Below are positions 11,105-17,539 of a DNA stretch of 64,000 nt, piece after piece. Source of the DNA: Corticimicrobacter sp040137905 (GTDB lineage: Bacteria > Pseudomonadota > Gammaproteobacteria > Burkholderiales > Burkholderiaceae_B); NCBI RefSeq assembly GCF_040137905.1, contig NZ_JBEFDG010000071.1:1-64000 (forward strand). Direction: 5' to 3'. A program made the position numbers and the translations under genes. The notes beneath the pieces were generated by a model. That model did no database searches. It was not told the DNA's origin and worked only from the letters and a program-made list of their open reading frames with translations. Positions within the stretch are counted from its first letter, which is position 1, and each line of letters opens with the position of its first letter.

Positions 11105-11335
11105 ATGAATACAGACAAGCTTATCCGTATGTGTAAAGTGGCGCTGGTTGGCGTAACCGTCGTTGCAGCAGCAGGCTGCAGTTCCTGGGACAGCATGAAT
11201 ACGCGACAGAAAAGCACGGCCGGCGGTGCGGCCATCGGCGGCGTGGCGGGAGCCGTGATCTCCGGGGGCAGTGTGCTGGGTACGGTCGGTGGTGCCGCGA
11301 TCGGCGGCATCATCGGCGACCAGGTCGGCAAATAA
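11105..11335 (+). CDS. Small glycine-zipper lipoprotein (OsmB-like)
   Basis: This 76-residue precursor has a Lys-containing signal segment (residues 1-24) ending in the lipobox AAAGC, so Cys25 would be lipidated. The mature part is mostly a glycine-zipper stretch of repeated GGAAIGG-type turns, as in OsmB and other outer-membrane stress lipoproteins. AGGAG sits just upstream of the ATG at 11105, which decides the start over an in-frame ATG at 11066. Residues before Cys25 have no Asp at +2, so sorting to the outer membrane is expected. It is a single-gene unit. Confidence 0.85.
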   Translation: MNTDKLIRMCKVALVGVTVVAAAGCSSWDSMNTRQKSTAGGAAIGGVAGAVISGGSVLGTVGGAAIGGIIGDQVGK

Positions 11336-11400
11336 TCCGAACTGGCGCAGGTGCTGTACTCGGTCTGTTCACACAGCGTCCGAGATGTGCGAAACGCATG

Positions 11401-11433
11401 GCCCCACCAATGAACGAGTCAGCTTGGTGGGGC
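11401..11433 (+). terminator. Hairpin after the glycine-zipper lipoprotein
   Basis: GCCCCACCAA at 11401-11410 pairs perfectly with TTGGTGGGGC at 11424-11433 across a 13-base loop, followed by GTATTTAA. It lies between two convergent genes and may act on both. Confidence 0.7.
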
Positions 11434-11449
11434 GTATTTAAGCAGCCTG

Positions 11450-12463
11450 TCAGACCTGCCGGGCCTTGATCTCAGCCAGGATTTCGTATGAGCGCAGGCG
11501 ATCCCTGATGTCATGGAAATCGCCGACGATCATGATTTCATCGGCCTGTGTTCGCCGCAGCAGATCCTGCAATCCGGCCTCGACCGTCGCAGCATCACCG
11601 ACGATGGCGGCAGCCAGCCGGTGTCGTACCGCCCATTCTTCCTGTTCCGTCCACAAGGCCGCCATGTCATCGACGGGCGGCTGCAACTGCAGGCGGTTGC
11701 CCCGCACCAGGGACAGGAATTTCTGCTGCTGCGTGGTGGCCAGGCGTTGCGCCTGTGCATCGGTGTCTGCGGCCACGACCGGGACACAGATCATGGCATG
11801 TGGACGCGCCAGCGTGGCCGATGGCTTGAACAACTGGCGATAGAGGTGCATCGCTGCCATGCCTTCCGGGGAAAAGTGTCCGGCAAAGGAAAATGGCAGC
11901 CCCAGCCCGGCAGCAAGCCGGGCGCTGAAATCGCTCGAGCCCAGCAGCCAGATGGGAATGTCCAGGCCTTCTCCAGGGACGGCGCGGACCGGTTGCCCAG
12001 GGCGGGCAGGGCGAAAATAGCCTCGCAATTCTTCCAGCAGGTCCGGAAAGTCGAGGCCGCTGCGTGGCGAGCGGCCCAGGGCCTGCTGTGTCACGCCGTC
12101 GGTGCCGGGCGCACGTCCCAGCCCCAGATCGATCCGCCCAGGAAACAGGCTTTCAAGGGTACCGAACTGCTCGGCCACGATCAGCGGAGCATGGTTGGGC
12201 AGCATCACGCCGCCCGAGCCGACGCGGATCGTGCGGGTCTGTGCCGCGATGTGGCCGATCAGCACGGCGGTGGCGCTGCTGGCGATACCATTGATGTTGT
12301 GGTGCTCTGCCACCCAGAAGCGTTCGAAACCCAGGCGTTCGGCATGCTGGGCCAGCCTGACACTGTTGTCGAAGGCCTGGGCGGCGGTCTGTCCCTGGAC
12401 GATGGGGGCCAGGTCGAGGACGGAAAAGGGAATGCGGGCGAGAGACACGAGGTGCGACTCCAT
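11450..12463 (-). CDS. Luciferase-like flavin-dependent monooxygenase
   Basis: This 337-residue member of the LLM-class oxidoreductases has the signature region FWVAEHHN near residue 49, then GGVMLPNHAPLIVAEQFGTLE, LGLGRAPGTD and a C-terminal MIVGDFHD. These are characteristic of the MsnO8/YhbW-like branch that uses reduced FMN. I take the start ATG at 12463 (opening MESHLVSLARIPFSVLDLAP); the frame continues 30 codons upstream with atypical composition. It has no partner reductase next to it and its substrate is unknown. It is divergent from tadA-ldcA across about 100 bases. Confidence 0.88.
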   Translation of the reverse strand: MESHLVSLARIPFSVLDLAPIVQGQTAAQAFDNSVRLAQHAERLGFERFWVAEHHNINGIASSATAVLIGHIAAQTRTIRVGSGGVMLPNHAPLIVAEQFGTLESLFPGRIDLGLGRAPGTDGVTQQALGRSPRSGLDFPDLLEELRGYFRPARPGQPVRAVPGEGLDIPIWLLGSSDFSARLAAGLGLPFSFAGHFSPEGMAAMHLYRQLFKPSATLARPHAMICVPVVAADTDAQAQRLATTQQQKFLSLVRGNRLQLQPPVDDMAALWTEQEEWAVRHRLAAAIVGDAATVEAGLQDLLRRTQADEIMIVGDFHDIRDRLRSYEILAEIKARQV

Positions 12464-12567
12464 GGTCGGAAGGCAAGTCCCGACTGTAGCGCGCTGTCTG
12501 CGCCGCATCAAGGTGGGATGCGGCGGGATTCGGATACACTGCGCTTTCATCAATCAGCGAGCGTTTC

Positions 12568-14193
12568 ATGGGCAGTCCCGTCGTCCCTCCAGAAGATCGT
12601 GCGCAGGCCGAGAACTGCTTTCCCGAGGAAGGTGCAGGGCGTGATCGTGCCATGATGCGGCGCGCGCTCGAACTGGCCCGCCAGGCTTGGCAGGAGGGCG
12701 AGGTGCCGGTCGGTGCGGTGCTGGTTTCCGCCGAGGGCGAGATACTGGGCGAGGGGCGCAACCGGACGATAGGCGACCACGATCCGACTGCGCATGCCGA
12801 GGTCGTGGCCTTGCGGGATGCCGGCCTGAGGCAGGCCAACTACCGTCTGCCCGGCGCGACCCTGTATGTCACTCTGGAGCCCTGCACCATGTGCATCGGT
12901 GCCATGCTGCATGCGCGCCTGGCGCGCATCGTCTATGGTGCGACCGACCCCAAGACCGGGGCGTGCGGCAGTGTGCTCGACATTCCGGCGCATGAACAAC
13001 TGAATCACCAGACGCAGGTCGAGGCCGGCGTGCTGGCCGATGAATGCAGTGCGATGCTGAAGGCTTTTTTCCGTGAACGCAGGGCTCAGGCAGCCCAGGA
13101 GAAATCGAAAATGAACAAGCAGATTCCAGTGCGTGTGGAAGGACTGGGGCATGATCACGATCACGGACATGCCCATGATCATGGTAGCCACAGCCATGAC
13201 CACGATCACGACCATGGGCACCATGCCGGTCATGGTGGCTGCAGTGGTGGTCAGGGAGGCTGTTGCGGCAACTGCGGAGGCCAGGGTGCCGCTGGCGCGG
13301 AGAGTATTTACCTGTTTGCGCCTTCGGGCGTGCCGGCCCCTGAATTGCTCGATACAGCGCAGGCCAGCTTGAAGCAACTGGGATTTGCACCGGTGCTCGA
13401 TGCCGATGTGCACAGCCAGCACCAGCGTTTTGCCGGTACCGACGCGCAGCGTCTGGCGGGGATTGCCCGGGCGCTGGCGCAACCGGCCAATATTGTCATG
13501 GCCGTGCGGGGTGGCTACGGCATGTCGCGGCTGCTGTCGCGGATCGACTGGCGAGCAGTGGCAGACAGTGGCAAGCGCTTCGTCGGGCACAGCGATTTCA
13601 CGGCCTTCAACCTGGCCCTGCTGGCACAGACCGGGGCCGTCAGCTATGCCGGCCCCTGTGCCTGTTCGGACTTCGCCGGCCCACTGGCAGATGACCTGAC
13701 ACACGATTTGTTTGCCGAAATGATGCATGGTGATCTCGAAGCGTTGAGCTTCGAGAGCCCTGATGCCGACCCGGTCGACTGCCGGGGAACGCTGTGGGGC
13801 GGCAACCTGGCCATGCTGGTCAGCTTGCTGGGGACACCGTATTTTCCACAGATCGACGATGGGATCCTGTTCCTGGAAGATGTGAGCGAGCATCCCTATC
13901 GTATCGAGCGCATGCTGATCCAGTTGCAGCAGGCGGGCGTATTGGCACGCCAGCAGGCCATCGTACTCGGGACATTCACCGACTACCGGCTCGCAGAGCA
14001 GGACAGGGGCTATGACCTGCAGGCTGCCATCGACTGGATCAAGGCAGAAACAGGCATTGCCGTGATTCCGGGCCTGCCGTTCGGGCACAGCAGTCCCAAG
14101 GCGACGTTGCCGGTTGGGCAACGGGTCGGACTGGCGACCGAGGATGGCATGGCCTATCTGGTGTTCAAGGAGCACCACCATGCGCATGATTGA
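12568..14193 (+). CDS. tadA-ldcA: TadA-LdcA fusion: tRNA adenosine deaminase joined to LD-carboxypeptidase through a His-rich linker
   Basis: One uninterrupted 541-residue frame encodes two enzymes. Residues 29-170 are TadA, the tRNA adenosine-34 to inosine deaminase, with its zinc ligands in HAE (76-78) and PCTMC (Cys106, Cys109). Residues about 248-535 are an S66-family LD-carboxypeptidase that removes D-Ala from tetrapeptide muropeptides, with the predicted triad Ser342 (GHSDFT), Glu437 (LEDVSE) and His507 (LPFGHSS). Between them, residues 195-222 contain 14 His alternating with Asp/Gly, followed by four Cys (225-236), a probable metal-binding segment. A good ribosome-binding site and ATG lie inside the frame at 13097-13113, so LdcA may also be made alone. 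The two enzymes have no obvious joint function. Confidence 0.88.
   Translation: MGSPVVPPEDRAQAENCFPEEGAGRDRAMMRRALELARQAWQEGEVPVGAVLVSAEGEILGEGRNRTIGDHDPTAHAEVVALRDAGLRQANYRLPGATLYVTLEPCTMCIGAMLHARLARIVYGATDPKTGACGSVLDIPAHEQLNHQTQVEAGVLADECSAMLKAFFRERRAQAAQEKSKMNKQIPVRVEGLGHDHDHGHAHDHGSHSHDHDHDHGHHAGHGGCSGGQGGCCGNCGGQGAAGAESIYLFAPSGVPAPELLDTAQASLKQLGFAPVLDADVHSQHQRFAGTDAQRLAGIARALAQPANIVMAVRGGYGMSRLLSRIDWRAVADSGKRFVGHSDFTAFNLALLAQTGAVSYAGPCACSDFAGPLADDLTHDLFAEMMHGDLEALSFESPDADPVDCRGTLWGGNLAMLVSLLGTPYFPQIDDGILFLEDVSEHPYRIERMLIQLQQAGVLARQQAIVLGTFTDYRLAEQDRGYDLQAAIDWIKAETGIAVIPGLPFGHSSPKATLPVGQRVGLATEDGMAYLVFKEHHHAHD
13097..13113 (+). promoter_or_regulatory. Internal ribosome-binding site and ATG at the LdcA boundary
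   Basis: AGGAGA at 13097-13102 is followed eight bases later by an in-frame ATG at 13111 (Met182 of the long frame, opening MNKQIPVRVEG). This is exactly where TadA homology ends. Initiation here would give a 360-residue protein carrying the His-rich stretch at its N-terminus and the whole LD-carboxypeptidase. Confidence 0.6.
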
Positions 14194-14208
14194 TGAGCGG
14201 AATCTGAC

Positions 14209-15222
14209 ATGACGCGGATCGGCAGTCTGTTGCGATGGGCGGGACGTGTCGCCATGGCGCTCACGGCCTGCCTGCTGGCAGGCTGGGCCGGTCTGGCCCT
14301 GTGGTTCCAGGCTGCGTCGCCGTGGCGTGCGCCGGCGCTGCTGGTCTGCGTGGCATTGGGCCTGGCTGCCGTCATGGCACCCTGGATGCTGCGCTGGCGG
14401 GGCAGGATCTGGCTGGCGGCTGGCGCAGGCTTTCTGGCAACGCTGGGCTGGTGGCAGACGCTGGCACCTTCACATGATCGGATCTGGGCCGATGATGTCG
14501 ATCGACTGACCTGGGCCGAAGTCGACGGCAACCGATTGATCATGCACAACGTACGCAATTTCGAGTGGCGCAGCGAAACCGACTATATCCCGCGCTGGGA
14601 AACCCGTGAATATGACCTGGACGAGCTGGTGTCGGGCGACCTGTTCCTCTCGTACTGGATGGGGCCTGCGATTGCGCATACGCTGGTCTCTTTCGGCTTT
14701 GCCGATGGCCGCCAACTGGTGTTTTCGCTCGAGATTCGCAAGGAACGGGGCGAATCGTTTTCGGCCATTGCCGGCTTTTTCCGTCAGTACGAGGTGGTAT
14801 TGATCGCGGCAGACGAAAACGACATCATCCGCGTGCGGACCAATGCGCGTGGTGAAACCGTTCGCATGTACCGATTGGACATGCCGCCGAGTGCCCTGCG
14901 CGAGGCCTTGCTGGGCTATCTGCAAGAGGCCGACGACATCCGCCGCGAACCCCGCTTCTACAATAGCCTGACCAGCAATTGCACGACCATTGTCTTCGAC
15001 CTGGCCAGGCGGATTGTCCCCGGATTGCCTCTGGACTACCGCCTGCTGCTGTCCGGCTATTTCGCCGAGTATGCCCATGACCACAATGGACTGGTGCCGG
15101 GCCATGAATTTTCTGAATTGGAGGCGGCGGGCGACATCACGGCGCGGGCACTGGCGTTTTCGGGCGAGCCGGCTGGCTTCCCGGCTGCAATACGGGTGGG
15201 GGTGCCTTTCTTGGTACACTGA
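14209..15222 (+). CDS. DUF4105 membrane protein
   Basis: This 337-residue protein has two or three hydrophobic segments in the first 90 residues, then a soluble domain expected in the periplasm. The conserved block NSLTSNCTTIVFDLARR near residues 255-271 holds an Asn-Cys-Thr core typical of DUF4105. That family includes the N-terminal domain of the Lnb-type lipoprotein acyltransferase and looks like a papain-type thiol fold. It starts 15 bases after tadA-ldcA, so it is probably co-transcribed, which would place two envelope-facing proteins together. Enzymatic function is inferred by family only. Confidence 0.75.
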   Translation: MTRIGSLLRWAGRVAMALTACLLAGWAGLALWFQAASPWRAPALLVCVALGLAAVMAPWMLRWRGRIWLAAGAGFLATLGWWQTLAPSHDRIWADDVDRLTWAEVDGNRLIMHNVRNFEWRSETDYIPRWETREYDLDELVSGDLFLSYWMGPAIAHTLVSFGFADGRQLVFSLEIRKERGESFSAIAGFFRQYEVVLIAADENDIIRVRTNARGETVRMYRLDMPPSALREALLGYLQEADDIRREPRFYNSLTSNCTTIVFDLARRIVPGLPLDYRLLLSGYFAEYAHDHNGLVPGHEFSELEAAGDITARALAFSGEPAGFPAAIRVGVPFLVH

Positions 15223-15257
15223 CAGGTTTAGCCCTTGTCCTACTGGATTCCTGCACA

Positions 15258-16856
15258 GTGATCTCCACCGCCAATCTATCGATACAGTTCGGCCCCAAGC
15301 CGCTTTTTGAGAACGTCAACGCCAAGTTCGGCGATGGCAACCGCTATGGCCTGATCGGTGCCAACGGCTCGGGCAAGTCGACCCTGATGAAGATCATCGG
15401 CGGAGACCTCGAGTCCAGTGCCGGTAACGTCTCGCTTGATCCGGGCGTGCGCCTGGGCAAGCTGCGCCAGGACCAGTTCGCCTTCGAGGACGTACGCGTA
15501 CTCGACGTGGTGCTGATGGGTCACACCGAAATGTGGCAGGCCATGTCCGAACGCGATGCCATCTATGCCGATCCCGAGGCGTCGGAAGACGACTACATGC
15601 GTGCCGCCGAGCTGGAGGCAAAATTTGCCGAGTATGACGGTTATACCGCCGAGGCCCGTGCCGGCGAATTGCTGCTCGGCCTGGAGTTTCCGGTGGATCA
15701 GCATCAGTTGCCCATGCGCGAGATCGCACCGGGCTGGAAGCTGCGGGTGCTGCTGGCGCAGGCGCTGTTCTCCAATCCCGATGTGCTGCTGCTCGACGAG
15801 CCGACCAACAACCTGGACATCAATACGATCCGCTGGCTGGAGGATGTGCTCAACGGCTACCAGTCCACCATGATCATCATCAGCCATGATCGCCATTTTC
15901 TGAACCAGGTCTGCACTCACATGGCCGACCTGGATTACGGCGAGCTGCGCATCTATCCGGGTACCTACGATGACTACATGCTGGCGTCGACGCAGGCCCG
16001 CGAGCGGGTCAGCGCCAACAATGCCAAGGCCAAGGAACGGGTCGCGGAGCTGCAGGACTTCGTGCGCCGCTTTGCAGCCAACAAGTCCAAGTCGCGCCAG
16101 GCCACCTCTCGCCTGAAGCAGATCGACCGGATCAAGGCCGAAACCATCGAGGTCAAGCCGTCCTCGCGCCAGAATCCGTTCATCCGTTTCGAGCAGAACA
16201 AGCCCATGCACCGGCTGGCCGTGACGGTCGAAAATATCTCCAAGTCGTACGACCAGCCCGTGATCCGACCGTTCTCGGCCATGATCGAGGCGGGTGAGAA
16301 GATTGCCATCATCGGTGCCAATGGCGTCGGCAAGACCACGCTGCTGCGCTTGCTGGCAGAAGAGCTTGCACCCGATACGGGCACGGTCAAGTGGTCGGAA
16401 AATGCCGATCGTGGCTACATGGCACAGGACGTCTCGGATCAGTTCCAGCGCCAGGTCAGCCTGTTCGACTGGATGGAAGACTATCGCCAGCCCGGAGACG
16501 ACGACCAGGCCGTGCGGGCCAGCCTGGGACGCTTGCTGTTCTCGGCCGACGACATCGTCAAGCAGGTCAACGTGCTCTCCGGTGGCGAGAAGAACCGCAT
16601 GACCTTCGGCCGCCTGATGCTGGGTCGCCACAACGTGCTGGTGCTCGATGAGCCGACCAATCACCTGGACATGGAGTCCATCGAGTCGCTGCAGTTTGCC
16701 CTGGAGAAGTTCCAGGGAACGCTGCTCTTCGTATCGCACGACCGTGAGTTCGTGTCGGGACTGGCCAGCCGGGTCATCGAGATCATGCCCGGTGGCGAGG
16801 TGGTCGATTACCGCGGCACATACGACGAATATCTGACGTCGCGCGGGATCGACTGA
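15258..16856 (+). CDS. ABC-F family ATPase (YbiT-like)
   Basis: This 532-residue soluble protein has two nucleotide-binding domains and no membrane part. Walker A motifs are GANGSGKST (about residue 35) and GANGVGKTT (about 353). Each half has an LLLDEPTNNLD/VLDEPTNHLD Walker B, and the second has the LSGGEKNR signature. The linker between the halves (about 240-310) is charged and helical, as in the ribosome-binding P-site tRNA interaction motif of ABC-F proteins. The opening MISTANLSIQFG is that of YbiT. The start is GTG at 15258 with no strong ribosome-binding site. It likely modulates translation at the ribosome. Confidence 0.92.
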   Translation: MISTANLSIQFGPKPLFENVNAKFGDGNRYGLIGANGSGKSTLMKIIGGDLESSAGNVSLDPGVRLGKLRQDQFAFEDVRVLDVVLMGHTEMWQAMSERDAIYADPEASEDDYMRAAELEAKFAEYDGYTAEARAGELLLGLEFPVDQHQLPMREIAPGWKLRVLLAQALFSNPDVLLLDEPTNNLDINTIRWLEDVLNGYQSTMIIISHDRHFLNQVCTHMADLDYGELRIYPGTYDDYMLASTQARERVSANNAKAKERVAELQDFVRRFAANKSKSRQATSRLKQIDRIKAETIEVKPSSRQNPFIRFEQNKPMHRLAVTVENISKSYDQPVIRPFSAMIEAGEKIAIIGANGVGKTTLLRLLAEELAPDTGTVKWSENADRGYMAQDVSDQFQRQVSLFDWMEDYRQPGDDDQAVRASLGRLLFSADDIVKQVNVLSGGEKNRMTFGRLMLGRHNVLVLDEPTNHLDMESIESLQFALEKFQGTLLFVSHDREFVSGLASRVIEIMPGGEVVDYRGTYDEYLTSRGID

Positions 16857-16862
16857 GGCCTG

Positions 16863-17537
16863 TCAGGGCAGGATGCAGCTCTCGCGAGAGCCTGCGTCCT
16901 GCGTGACGCAGCCGGCAAACTGGATGATGCGTTCGACGATACGATCGGTGTCGTCTTCGATTTCCAGCAGTCCGAGGTCGTTGGGGCCAATCAGCGCCCG
17001 TGTCTGCAGTTGTTCGCGCAACCAGTCGATCAGACCATTCCAGTAGCTGCTGCCGACCAGCACGATGGGTGCCGCCGGCAGCTTGCCGGTCTGGATCAGG
17101 GTCAGGGCTTCGAACAGTTCGTCGAGCGTGCCAAAACCGCCTGGCATGGCAATGTAGCCGATGCTGTGCATGAAGAAGGCAGCCTTGCGCGAGACGAAGT
17201 ATTCGAACGGCAGGCTGAGTGTCTGGTAGGGATTGTTGGTCGGTTCGTGCGGCAGGCTGATGTTCAGGCCGATGCTGGTGCCACCCTGTTCATGGGCTCC
17301 CTTGTTGGCGGCTTCCATCAGGCCGGGGCCGCCGCCAGCGATCACGGCAATGCCCGCCGCCGCAAGCCGGCCGGCGATATCCTGGGTCTGTATGTACCAG
17401 GGCGAGTCCTGGCGGATGCGTGCGCTGCCGAAAATGCTGACTGCCGGCCCGATATGGGCGAGCGAGTCTGACGCCTGCTGGATCTCTGACATAATTCTGT
17501 CTATCTGCCAGTCGGCGTGTAACTTATTCTGGGTCAT
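16863..17537 (-). CDS. LOG-family (TIGR00730) Rossmann protein
   Basis: This 224-residue protein carries the family signature PGGFGTLDE (about residues 132-140) and the upstream GGGPGLMEAANKGA motif. These define the cytokinin-riboside-monophosphate phosphoribohydrolase (LOG, formerly lysine decarboxylase-like) group. In bacteria the members hydrolyse nucleoside 5-monophosphates, releasing the base. The longest start (17537) lies two bases from the polA start on the other strand. An in-frame ATG at 17492 is possible, but neither has a strong ribosome-binding site. Its 3-prime end carries a long hairpin shared with the convergent ABC-F gene. Confidence 0.88.
   Translation of the reverse strand: MTQNKLHADWQIDRIMSEIQQASDSLAHIGPAVSIFGSARIRQDSPWYIQTQDIAGRLAAAGIAVIAGGGPGLMEAANKGAHEQGGTSIGLNISLPHEPTNNPYQTLSLPFEYFVSRKAAFFMHSIGYIAMPGGFGTLDELFEALTLIQTGKLPAAPIVLVGSSYWNGLIDWLREQLQTRALIGPNDLGLLEIEDDTDRIVERIIQFAGCVTQDAGSRESCILP
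16868..16902. terminator. Hairpin overlapping the 3-prime end of the LOG gene
   Basis: A near-perfect palindrome is centred on CTCTCGCGAGAG (16879-16890), with outer arms GCAGGATGCAG and CTGCGTCCTGC that pair with one mismatch. It lies in the last codons of the LOG gene and 12 bases past the ABC-F stop. No T-run follows. Confidence 0.45.
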
Positions 17538-17539
17538 CT

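Noticed and set aside
13150..13225. Repeated CAT/CAC/GAT triplets that look like a microsatellite or CRISPR-like repeat
   Set aside because: They are in-frame His/Asp codons of the linker in the tadA-ldcA gene, without regular spacers.
12550..14187. Long open frame (545 codons) antisense to tadA-ldcA
   Set aside because: Both catalytic domains are on the plus strand; the antisense frame has no known domain.
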